Of a stretch of DNA of 40,998 nt, positions 1 through 6,844 are shown piece by piece. The position numbers were made by a program, and so were the translations under genes. Each line of letters starts with the position of its first letter. Position 1 is the stretch's first letter. The notes beneath the pieces were generated by a model that saw only the letters and a list, made by a program, of their open reading frames with translations, was not told the origin of the DNA and did no database searches. Source of the DNA: JBAYJY01 sp041664945 (lineage in GTDB: Bacteria > UBP15 > UBA6099); contig JBAYJY010000016.1 of assembly GCA_041664945.1 (NCBI GenBank), positions 1-40,998 of the forward strand, read 5' to 3'.

Positions 1-123
1 ACAGGTTGTGGGTGGCGCCCGGATAAAAATATGAATAGGCTGAAAAACAGGTCGTAAAGCAGACCGCAAAGCAGCCGGCTGAACGGTCTTGTCTGCATTA
101 CCACGCGAAGCGTGGTAACGAGA
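1..123. repeat. Dispersed intergenic repeat, copy A
   Basis: This stretch is nearly identical to 254-376 (two differing bases over 123) and clearly related to 12997-13104. It begins inside the palindrome CACCCACAAC-AG-GTTGTGGGTG, so the element is probably cut by the window edge. It contains an inverted GCAGAC...GTCTGC pair and ends with a small hairpin, ACCACGC-GAA-GCGTGGT, followed by AACGAGA. No reading frame of note runs through it. It looks like a non-coding mobile or miniature repeat. Confidence 0.85.
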
Positions 124-137
124 TATATTCATATAAT

Positions 138-179
138 AGAATATCGAATATCGAACAAGGAATATCGAATTATGAAGGA
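138..179 (+). repeat. Short 'ATATCGAATATCGAAC' repeat
   Basis: About 42 bases built from repeated AATATCGAA words and ending in TATGAAGGAT. A recognisable second copy lies in inverted orientation at about 28435-28477, where it overlaps the 3' end of the dus gene. It sits between dispersed repeat copies A and B. Confidence 0.65.
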
Positions 180-196
180 TCATTCTCCTCATGCAC

Positions 197-376
197 GCGC
201 CTGACGGCTTCGCCGTAATGCAAGGCGGCGATCGCTCGCAAGCTTCACCCACAACAGGTTGTGGGTGAAGCCCGGATAAAAATATGAATAGGCTGAAAAA
301 CAGGTCGTAAAGCAGACCGCAAAGCAGCCGGCTGAACGGTCTTGTCTGCATTACCACGCGAAGCGTGGTAACGAGA
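197..376. repeat. Dispersed intergenic repeat, copy B
   Basis: A composite unit. It has a GCGGCGATCGCTCG segment, then the full 22-base palindrome CACCCACAAC-AG-GTTGTGGGTG at 246-267, then the 123-base unit shared with 1-123. The same order recurs at 12940-13104, and the palindrome recurs at 10752-10773. Together with copy A it forms an imperfect tandem pair with a 253-base offset. The whole of 1-401 carries repeats and no supportable gene. Confidence 0.85.
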
Positions 377-401
377 AATTGATGAAGTTTATGGAAAATT
401 C

Positions 402-1151
402 TTAAGAAATTTCGCGGGATGATTTTGTTTCCAGTATGAATATGGCGATGAGCAAGGCGGCGGAGAGGGCTATGAGGTATTTGGAAAGCGTGAACAACGG
501 GTAAAAGAGCGGGCTGCCTCGTTTCAGTATTTTATAATCGGTGACATAGACGATTTCGCAGGCGCCCTGGCCGACGTCCTGTCTTGTTGTGCTCGTGTTC
601 CGATAGAAACCTTTGACGTTTGTGTAATTTACGAGGTAGCCTTTGATGTGTATCTGGTCGCCGCGGTGTGTGCCGCGAATGGCTTTAATGAGTTGTTTGT
701 TTTCGGCGAGAAGGTGGCTGTTTGAGATGGCGGACTGATTGAATGTTTCCCACGTGTTCTGATCTTTCGTACGGAAGAAGCAGGTCCAGTTGCCGCTCGT
801 GAACTCAATATTCTTGTACATGTTGCCGAGCAGGTTCGACCCCCAGAGGACGCATATATCCTCGATGTTGAGTTTGTCGCCCCATCTTGCGTGCGCGGTG
901 TCCGAGAGGTCGGTGCTGCGGTGATATGTGACTACCATTCCGTAAAGATCGTATTCGAACAGCGGCGTGACGGTAAACACGGAATCTTTCGCGCCGGCTA
1001 AAAAAGGCGCCATGTTCAACGGCGTTTGAACGGGCTCGTACTGCATCTCAGGCAGCATCGTTGAAGAATCGGGATATTTGTCCTTAATGAAATAGGTGAC
1101 GCAAAGGGTGATTACGCTTGCGACGAGTATTATCCGGAGAAGCTGTTTCAT
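402..1151 (-). CDS. Hypothetical protein with two membrane segments
   Basis: A 249-residue protein I do not recognise at family level. A hydrophobic N-terminal segment (about residues 4-21) and a second near the C-terminus (about 223-241) bracket a central region of about 200 residues that probably lies outside the cytoplasm. That region has three cysteines (100, 124, 198) and a beta-rich stretch around GDQIHIKGYLVNY (164-176), followed by STTRQDVGQGACE. This has the feel of a small oligonucleotide-binding-like beta domain. No strong ribosome binding site precedes the ATG. The upstream gap to 1264 holds a copy of a dispersed repeat. Its function is unknown. Confidence 0.7.
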   Translation of the reverse strand: MKQLLRIILVASVITLCVTYFIKDKYPDSSTMLPEMQYEPVQTPLNMAPFLAGAKDSVFTVTPLFEYDLYGMVVTYHRSTDLSDTAHARWGDKLNIEDICVLWGSNLLGNMYKNIEFTSGNWTCFFRTKDQNTWETFNQSAISNSHLLAENKQLIKAIRGTHRGDQIHIKGYLVNYTNVKGFYRNTSTTRQDVGQGACEIVYVTDYKILKRGSPLFYPLFTLSKYLIALSAALLIAIFILETKSSREIS

Positions 1152-1169
1152 GGTTTTATGGTGTTGCGA

Positions 1170-1218
1170 ATTGAGATCGGGATTGCTTCGTCAGCAAAAA
1201 ACCGCTTCCTCGCAATGA
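1170..1218 (-). repeat. 'GTCATTGCGAGGA' dispersed repeat
   Basis: Read on the minus strand, this stretch has CGTCATTGCGAGGAA followed by TGACGAAGCAATCCCGA and CTCAATTC. The same order of words occurs on the plus strand at 23111-23157. Repeats of this type (CGTCATTGCGAGG...GACGAAGCAATC) are familiar in many bacterial genomes as non-coding intergenic elements. Confidence 0.7.
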
Positions 1219-1263
1219 CGCGTTTTTTGTTTTACTCCTATATCTATTGAGATATTCGAAGTT

Positions 1264-1749
1264 TTATTTTGCAGTCTGCGGAACGTTTCCGTAAATCTTC
1301 CATTCGCCTTTAGCGGTGATCAGTTTGAAAAGCTTTACGGTCGGCGCGCCCGGAGTTCCCTTGGGCGGCGTGTTGATCAGTTCGAGTGTCGCTTTGTCGC
1401 CGGTTTTCTTGAATTCGCCAATGCTGAAGTTCCTGAACTTAGTCTGCTTCTTCTCAGACAGGAACATGTTCTTCGCGAGGGTCTTGTACGATTTGATCTG
1501 CATATCCTTCTGGTCCTGAGGCAGTTTGGACGGATCTTTTTTTGTCTGGTCGAGAAGCAGCGCGTCGAAATCCATCAATGCGTAAGCTTCTTCATATTTG
1601 GCGGCGTCCATTTTTTCGAGGAATGCCTGGACGACGGCGGCGGCCTTGTCCTTATCCGAGAGTTGCTTTTTGGCCGGCGCTTTCGGAGCTGCGAAAGCGG
1701 CGCAAGCAGTGATGCAAACAAGAAGCGTTGTCAGGATAATTCGTTTCAT
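1264..1749 (-). CDS. Secreted NTF2-like/DUF4878-type small protein
   Basis: A 161-residue protein with a clear signal peptide (MKRIILTTLLVCITACAAFA, cleavage after AFA). A lysine-rich region follows, then an alpha+beta domain: an AAAVVQAFLEKMDAAKYEEA helix, a FRNFSIGEFKKTGDKATLEL strand pair and a C-terminal LITAKGEWKIYG strand. This layout is typical of periplasmic NTF2-like proteins of the DUF4878/DUF4864 kind; that assignment is inference. The frame is open for 63 codons upstream of the chosen start. I chose the ATG at 1749 because GAGG lies about nine bases before it and the signal peptide starts there. A role in the envelope is likely but the ligand is unknown. Confidence 0.75.
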   Translation of the reverse strand: MKRIILTTLLVCITACAAFAAPKAPAKKQLSDKDKAAAVVQAFLEKMDAAKYEEAYALMDFDALLLDQTKKDPSKLPQDQKDMQIKSYKTLAKNMFLSEKKQTKFRNFSIGEFKKTGDKATLELINTPPKGTPGAPTVKLFKLITAKGEWKIYGNVPQTAK

Positions 1750-2010
1750 GATATTAAGCCTCATTTCGTTTGTGTATAAGATGCAATGACGTGCATAGCA
1801 TGCTATGCCCCTACAAAAAACTCGCTTGCTGTCTCGCATCTCATCCGCTCTGAGCCATTGCGCCCAAATCCTAATGGCGGATTTGGTTTTTTCCGGCTCT
1901 GGAAAAACGGGACAGGCAGTGTAAATATCCCTGTCCATGTTTTCTAAAGTAATAATAACAATACTGTTATAGACATGGCAACAACAGACGATAAATTCAG
2001 GAAATAAAAA
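1750..2010. other. Intergenic stretch with a perfect palindrome
   Basis: This gap upstream of the secreted small protein holds a perfect 16-base palindrome, GCATAGCATGCTATGC (1793-1808), followed by CCCTAC. Similar palindromes followed by CCCCTAC-like words occur at 10822, 23188 (opposite orientation) and 38193. The open frame that crosses it on the minus strand looks fortuitous. No other feature was seen. Confidence 0.5.
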
Positions 2011-2039
2011 AGGGGCATGGAATTCACCACGCCCCTTTT
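2005..2039 (-). terminator. Rho-independent terminator of the NfnAB-like gene
   Basis: On the minus strand a GGGGCGTGG arm (2027-2035) pairs with CCATGCCCC (2012-2020), with one G-T wobble, and six T residues follow. It lies about 25 bases beyond the stop codon at 2064, so it most likely ends that transcript. Confidence 0.8.
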
Positions 2040-2063
2040 GACAGCATATTGTTGATAAAACAA

Positions 2064-4388
2064 TTACGCCTTCGCGGGAAGGTTTTCGAGATAGGTGTTG
2101 ATAGCGGCCGCAGCGCGTTTGCCGGCGCCCATGGCGGAGATGACCGTCGCCGCGCCGGTGACGATGTCGCCGCCGGCGAAAACGCCGGTGATCGACGTCT
2201 GGCCTGATTCGTTATTCGCGTCGACGTTGCCGCGTTTGTTCAGTTTCAAGTCCGGCATGGTCGAGAGCAGCAGCGGGTTCGGGCCCTGTCCGATCGCCAT
2301 GACAACCGTGTCGACTTCGATGTTATAGTTGGAGCCTTCGATCGGCACAGGCCGTCTGCGGCCCGACGCGTCCGGCTCGCCGAGTTGCTGTTTCACACAT
2401 TCGATGCTTTTGACCCAGCCTTTGTCGTCCCCGTGGATCGCGATCGGGTTCGTCAGCAAATTGAATTCAATTCCTTCTTCCTCCGCGTGTTCGGCTTCTT
2501 CGAGGCGGGCCGGCATCTCCTCGCGGGAGCGCCTGTAGACGAGGTAGACATTTTCGGCGCCGAGGCGTTTAGCAGACCGCGCTGAGTCCATAGCGACGTT
2601 GCCGCCGCCGACGACCGCGACGTTTTTGCCTGTGCGGATTGGGGTGTCGTATTCCGGGAATTTGTATGCCTTCATCAGGTTCGTGCGCGTAAGGAACTCG
2701 TTCGCCGAGTAGACGCCGTTCAGGTTTTCACCCGGGATGTCCATGAAGTAGGGCAAGCCGGCGCCGGTGCCGATGAACACGGCGTTGAAGCCGTCTTCCG
2801 TCATCATCTGATCGACCGTGCGGGTTTTGCCGGCGACAAACGATTCGTGAATCTGAACGCCGAGCTTTTTGAGGTAATCCAGTTCGCGCTGGACGATATC
2901 TTTCGGAAGTCTGAATTCGGGGATTCCATAGACGAGAACGCCGCCGCCTTTGTGGAGCGCTTCGAAGATATGGACTTCGTGTCCGAGTTTGCGGAGGTCG
3001 GCGGCGCATGAAAGGCCGGCGGGACCGGCGCCGATGATGGCGACTTTTTTGCCGGTAGCGGCTTTAATTTCGGGCAGAGGCGCTTCGCCCTGAGCGGCCT
3101 CGTAGTCGGCCACGAAGCGTTCGAGGCGACCGATGGCGACCGGCTCGCCCTTTTTGCCGAGAACGCAAAGTTGTTCGCACTGAGTTTCCTGCGGGCAGAC
3201 GCGGCCGCAGATCGCCGGAAGGCTGTTTTCCAGCTTGATGCTGGCGACGGCGCCCATGAAATCTTTTTGTTTGATTTTCCCTATGAAGGCGGGGATGTCG
3301 ATGTTGACGGGGCAGCCTTCGGAGCAGGGTTTTTTCTTGCACTGCAGGCAGCGCATCGCTTCGCCGTAGGCCATGTTTTCGTCGTAGCCGAGAGCGACTT
3401 CGTTGAAGTTTTTAACGCGCGCTTTCGCGTCCTGCGTCGGCATCGGGGCGCGGCCCTTTTTCGGATTCTTCAGTTCGTCTTCGATTTTCTCAGCTTCGCC
3501 GCGTTTATCCATGGCGAACTTTTCTTCCGGAATATACATTTTCTGGCGGTCCATCAGGCCTTTGAAATCGACTTTATGGGCGTCGAATTCCGGGCCGTCG
3601 ACGCAGACGAACATCGTCTTGCCGTCGTAAGTGATTCTGCAGCCGCCGCACATGCCGGTGCCGTCGACCATGATCGAGTTAAGGCTGACGACAGTTTTGA
3701 GGTCGAGCTGTTTTGTGAGCTTTGTGACGGCGTTCATCATGACGACCGGACCGATGGCGATAACGAGATCGATCTTTACGCCTTCGTCTGAGAGGCGCTT
3801 GAGTTCGTCGGTGACGAAGCCGTGGCGTCCGTATGAGCCGTCGTCTGTAGTGACGAGGAGTTCGTCGCTGACATCCTTCATTTTATCTTCCCAGATGAGG
3901 AGGTCCTTGCTGCGGGCGCCGATAATGGAGATGACCTTGTTGCCGGCGTTGTGAAGCTCGCGGGCTATCGGGAACACCGGGGCCACGCCGACGCCGCCGC
4001 CGATGCAGACCACCGTTCCGAATTTCTCGATATGGCTTTCCTTGCCGAGCGGCCCGATGATGTCTTTGAAGCTGTCGCCGACGTTGAGGCGAGCCATCTT
4101 GCGGGTCGAGGCGCCGACCACCTGAACGATGATCGTGAGCGTGCCTTTTTCGCGGTCGAAGTCCGCGATCGTAAGCGGAATTCGCTCGGAATACTCGTCC
4201 GTGCGGAAAACAACGAACTGGCCGGCCTTCGCCATCTTGGCGATCATCGGCGTCTTAATCTCGAAAAAGAAAATCGTCGGCGCTATTTCAGCCTTTTGGA
4301 GAATCACGTTGTTGTCCTGTCCGACACCCATGCCCTGGCATGCGTGGCCGGCTGCCGCCTGCGTCCCTTGGTCTGGCGCTGTGCTCAT
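2064..4388 (-). CDS. Fused NfnAB-type ferredoxin/NAD(P) oxidoreductase
   Basis: A 774-residue fusion. The first ~290 residues resemble ferredoxin-NADP reductase/dihydroorotate dehydrogenase electron-transfer subunits (NfnA/SudB): an FAD and NAD domain, then a [2Fe-2S] cysteine cluster at GTGMCGGC with a further Cys in FVCVDGPEFD. The rest resembles the GltD-like large subunit (NfnB/SudA): two [4Fe-4S] cysteine sets (CLQCKKKPCSEGCP and CGRVCPQETQCEQLC), an FAD Rossmann motif GAGPAGLSCAADL, an NADPH motif GGGNVAMDSARSAKRLG and a C-terminal FAGGDIVTGAATV. Known NfnAB enzymes bifurcate electrons between NADH, NADPH and ferredoxin. Such fusions are often auto-named as glutamate synthase or dihydroorotate dehydrogenase parts. 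AGGAGA precedes the ATG at good spacing. It has its own promoter (4678-4706) and a hairpin leader. Confidence 0.9.
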   Translation of the reverse strand: MSTAPDQGTQAAAGHACQGMGVGQDNNVILQKAEIAPTIFFFEIKTPMIAKMAKAGQFVVFRTDEYSERIPLTIADFDREKGTLTIIVQVVGASTRKMARLNVGDSFKDIIGPLGKESHIEKFGTVVCIGGGVGVAPVFPIARELHNAGNKVISIIGARSKDLLIWEDKMKDVSDELLVTTDDGSYGRHGFVTDELKRLSDEGVKIDLVIAIGPVVMMNAVTKLTKQLDLKTVVSLNSIMVDGTGMCGGCRITYDGKTMFVCVDGPEFDAHKVDFKGLMDRQKMYIPEEKFAMDKRGEAEKIEDELKNPKKGRAPMPTQDAKARVKNFNEVALGYDENMAYGEAMRCLQCKKKPCSEGCPVNIDIPAFIGKIKQKDFMGAVASIKLENSLPAICGRVCPQETQCEQLCVLGKKGEPVAIGRLERFVADYEAAQGEAPLPEIKAATGKKVAIIGAGPAGLSCAADLRKLGHEVHIFEALHKGGGVLVYGIPEFRLPKDIVQRELDYLKKLGVQIHESFVAGKTRTVDQMMTEDGFNAVFIGTGAGLPYFMDIPGENLNGVYSANEFLTRTNLMKAYKFPEYDTPIRTGKNVAVVGGGNVAMDSARSAKRLGAENVYLVYRRSREEMPARLEEAEHAEEEGIEFNLLTNPIAIHGDDKGWVKSIECVKQQLGEPDASGRRRPVPIEGSNYNIEVDTVVMAIGQGPNPLLLSTMPDLKLNKRGNVDANNESGQTSITGVFAGGDIVTGAATVISAMGAGKRAAAAINTYLENLPAKA

Positions 4389-4456
4389 AGTTGCAGTCTC
4401 CTTTTAATATTTTGTCGTTTTTTTCACAATCTTTTTGATCGTGTTATTTTTCGGCG

Positions 4457-4525
4457 CTCCGGGACGGCTGCCAACCCCTTTAAGGCAGCGTCTTGGTCCG
4501 GCGTCCGTTTTTTTCTTTTGAATAA
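4457..4525. other. Large imperfect hairpin in the nfn leader
   Basis: A roughly 55-base, mostly paired hairpin. Its inner arms GGCTGCC and GGCAGC close a loop near AACCCCTTTAA, and the outer arms are the GC-rich GGCGC...GTCCGGCG segments. It lies inside the predicted ~280-base 5' leader of the NfnAB-like gene, which is transcribed on the minus strand. The run of seven T residues after it is on the plus strand, so as a terminator it would point away from nfn and toward flgM. I could not match it to a known riboswitch class. Confidence 0.5.
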
Positions 4526-4677
4526 TCTTTAATGAATAAGAAAGGCGAATGCGATTTGTGTGTATGCCGGAATTTACTGTTGAAATGCGTTTCTCTCATC
4601 GGCAAACCATAGTTGTTCTTTGAACAATCCGCGCAGGCAGACCGGCCGTCTCATGCGCTCGTTTTTTAGGCACGAAA

Positions 4678-4706
4678 AGTATAACGTTGTGAGAATGAAA
4701 ATTCAA
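4678..4706 (-). promoter_or_regulatory. Sigma-70-type promoter for the NfnAB-like gene
   Basis: On the minus strand TTGAAT (4701-4706) and TATACT (4678-4683) are separated by exactly 17 bases. Transcription would begin near 4671, giving a leader of about 280 bases before the ATG at 4388. Confidence 0.6.
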
Positions 4707-4770
4707 TATAGGAAATGTAATGTAATATTAGGCGCTAAAAGGGGTATCATGCGGCTGGATCCGGCTGGAA

Positions 4771-4800
4771 ATAAAAAACCCCCGTTGCCGGGGGTTTTGT
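4771..4800 (-). terminator. Rho-independent terminator after flgM
   Basis: CCCCCG (4779-4784), a four-base loop and CGGGGG (4789-4794) form a perfect stem. On the minus strand it is followed by TTTTTTAT, so it suits the flgM-like gene that stops at 4826. T residues also flank it on the plus strand. Confidence 0.85.
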
Positions 4801-4825
4801 TTATTCCGTTTCGAGTCGATTAATT

Positions 4826-5134
4826 TCAGATGGTCTCGAAAATTGTGCCTTTGAGTATTCCGTGAACGATTTCCTCGGAACTCATTTTGACCAATTTATC
4901 GTCGATTGAGATCTTCTTCAGTTCGGGAGCTTTCGATCCATCGGCCTTATCAAGCTCAGCGTATGAAGCGCGCAGTTTCTGCATCAGCTTGGACTTCGAA
5001 GATATCTGTATCTCATCTGTCGCGCTTGCTTTTGCGGCGCTGTAAGCGTTTGCAACTTTGCGCGTTCCGACAGCTTGAGTCTTCGCGCTGTCCAGCTTCT
5101 GCGGCGAGTTTTGTGGTATGAATGGGACTTCCAT
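4826..5134 (-). CDS. flgM: FlgM-like anti-sigma-28 factor
   Basis: A 102-residue protein whose second half follows the FlgM pattern. It has DEIQIS followed by a helix of the SKSKLMQKLRASYAEL kind, then IDDKLVKMSSEEIVHGILKGTIFE, which ends in the G-T-x-x-E-type tail typical of the family. FlgM binds and inhibits the flagellar sigma factor FliA until the hook is complete. A TTG upstream (5143) is in frame, but AAAGGG abuts it, whereas the same AAAGGG is nine bases from the ATG at 5134, so I prefer the ATG. The call is strengthened by an apparent sigma-28 promoter just upstream (5168-5194). No other flagellar genes are in the window. Sequence similarity alone would be only moderate evidence. Confidence 0.65.
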   Translation of the reverse strand: MEVPFIPQNSPQKLDSAKTQAVGTRKVANAYSAAKASATDEIQISSKSKLMQKLRASYAELDKADGSKAPELKKISIDDKLVKMSSEEIVHGILKGTIFETI

Positions 5135-5167
5135 TTTGCTCAACCCTTTCGTTATTTGACACTTATA

Positions 5168-5194
5168 TTATCGGCGCGATTTTCAAAATCTTAA
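5168..5194 (-). promoter_or_regulatory. Sigma-28 (FliA)-type promoter of flgM
   Basis: On the minus strand TTAAGATT is followed by 11 bases and then GCCGATAA. The enterobacterial FliA consensus is TAAAGTTT-N11-GCCGATAA, so the -10 matches at all eight positions, the -35 at six of eight, and the spacing is exact. Transcription would start about 25-30 bases before the ATG of the FlgM-like gene. Confidence 0.75.
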
Positions 5195-5413
5195 CAATCA
5201 CGAAAATAATTATTATAAATTTCGCCGTATTGTGCTCCGCGCGGCTATAAGTTAAAATCCTCTGCATGGAATGTTACTCTAATATCTCTGTATTTACAAC
5301 GATATTTAATAATTTTTTTGTTGCGCGGCTCAATGTCGGCAATTCCGGCGAAAGTATTGTCATGATGCGCGTATTTTGTCAAATAACTAAGAAAACGGCG
5401 TTAATATAACATA

Positions 5414-6844
5414 ATGGGTATAATAATCGCGCAAAGTCTCAAAAACACGCTATTACAGCTTGGAGATTTGTTTATTAAAGATAACAAGCGTATTTACCTG
5501 ATTGGCGGAGCTATTAGGGACTTAAACTTGAATATAGAGCTCAATGATCTTGATTTCGCAACTTCTGCTGATCCGGCTCAGATTAGAAAGATTGTGCGCC
5601 CGGCGTCAAAAGGAGTGTATGACAAGTCGCCCGCGAAAGGTTATGGCACTCAGGGAGTTCTTTTAAAGAACGGCGTCGAGGTCGAGATAACGCCGTTCAG
5701 GCGGGTTGCGGCTCCGGAGATTGAGGCGTCGCCCGGCCAGGACGCATCGGTTACGCTCGACGAAGACCTCGCAAGCCGTGATTTCACGATAAACGCGATC
5801 GCTATGGACATTGCGCCGGACAGGTTCGGCGAGATTTACGATCCTTGCGGAGGCGTTGAGGATCTTAACCGCAAACTGCTGCGCACGCCGCGCGCTGCGC
5901 CGGCCACTTTCGAGGACGACCCGCTGCGCATACTTCGCGCGGTCCGTTTTATTACGCAGTTCAGGCTCGAACCTGATCCTGAGATTCCGATCGCGGTTAA
6001 AAAGATATTGGCGGAATCGAAACGGCTCCCGCTTGTCGCGCTTGAGCGTGTCCGCGAGGAAATTGTGAAAATGCTTTTGCTCGATCAGCCATCGCGCGGA
6101 TTTCTGCTGATGCGCGAATGGGGGCTGCTCGAATACTGGCTGCCGGAAGTCGCGGCGCTCGCGGCGCTCGAACCGGAACCGGGAACTCATCACAAGGATG
6201 TTTTCGCGCATACTATGAATACGCTCGACCGGGCGTCCGAGTTAGGGCCGCGAGAGGCGCCGTTTCTGTTGGCGGCATTGCTTCATGATGTAGGAAAACC
6301 GGCCGCGAGGCGGCTCGAACCCGGCGGTTACACGTTTCACCGGCACGAAAATATCGGCTCCGAAGTTGCGGCGGATGTCTGCAAGCGGTTAAGATTCAGC
6401 AATGAGGATACGGAGCGGGCGGCCGACCTCACGCTGAAACATCACCGGCTGAGTTCGTACTTGCCTGAGTGGACTGATTCGGCGGTGCGCCGGGCGCTGA
6501 ACGATCTGGGCGGCCGGTATTCGGAGATACTCGCGCTGTCGCGGGCGGACCTGACGACATCGCTGCCGGAGAAGCGGGCGGCCGCGGAGGCGAGGATAGA
6601 CGATTTTTTAAGTCGAGTGGCCGGTTTCGATCGTGAAGTTGTGTTGAACCCCCGCTCTCCGATCGACGGACACGAAGTGATGAAGCTGTTCGGCATTTCG
6701 GCGGGCGCGACCGGCGGAGGACGCGATGTGGGCCGCGCTATAAATTATTTGAAAGATCTGATCGTCGCCGGAGAGCTTGCTCCGGGCGACGCGGAAACCG
6801 CCCGCCGCCTCGTAATCGAAAGAGCCTGGGAAAAGGTTGACTGA
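5414..6844 (+). CDS. cca: CCA-adding enzyme / poly(A) polymerase family with HD domain
   Basis: A 476-residue class II tRNA nucleotidyltransferase. The N-terminus has the catalytic GGAIRD and NDLDFAT motifs (the latter the metal-binding D-x-D), then EITPFR, the SRDFTINAIAMD motif and DPCGGVEDL, then the EDDPLRILRAVRF helix. The C-terminal half carries an HD phosphohydrolase domain (HKDVFAHT, LLHDVGKP, HHRL). It would add or repair the 3' CCA of tRNAs in the cytoplasm. Poly(A) polymerase cannot be excluded from sequence alone. No convincing Shine-Dalgarno sequence precedes the ATG and no in-frame alternative fits better. Its stop overlaps the next start by one base (TGATG), so the two are probably translationally coupled. 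Confidence 0.9.
   Translation: MGIIIAQSLKNTLLQLGDLFIKDNKRIYLIGGAIRDLNLNIELNDLDFATSADPAQIRKIVRPASKGVYDKSPAKGYGTQGVLLKNGVEVEITPFRRVAAPEIEASPGQDASVTLDEDLASRDFTINAIAMDIAPDRFGEIYDPCGGVEDLNRKLLRTPRAAPATFEDDPLRILRAVRFITQFRLEPDPEIPIAVKKILAESKRLPLVALERVREEIVKMLLLDQPSRGFLLMREWGLLEYWLPEVAALAALEPEPGTHHKDVFAHTMNTLDRASELGPREAPFLLAALLHDVGKPAARRLEPGGYTFHRHENIGSEVAADVCKRLRFSNEDTERAADLTLKHHRLSSYLPEWTDSAVRRALNDLGGRYSEILALSRADLTTSLPEKRAAAEARIDDFLSRVAGFDREVVLNPRSPIDGHEVMKLFGISAGATGGGRDVGRAINYLKDLIVAGELAPGDAETARRLVIERAWEKVD

Noticed and set aside
3171..3791. A 206-codon plus-strand frame inside the NfnAB-like gene
   Set aside because: It is antisense to a strongly supported gene and has no ribosome site or domain pattern.
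2064..4388. Glutamate synthase small subunit or dihydroorotate dehydrogenase subunit
   Set aside because: Both names reflect partial similarity; the fusion of both parts without the glutamate synthase large subunit or PyrD fits the NfnAB type better.
4457..4525. Known riboswitch (c-di-GMP, SAH or similar) or 4.5S RNA
   Set aside because: I compared remembered consensus cores and found no convincing match; kept only as an unexplained hairpin.
5357..5410. Promoter for cca built from TTGTCA and TATAAC words
   Set aside because: The possible pairs have spacings of about 20-23 bases, outside the normal range.
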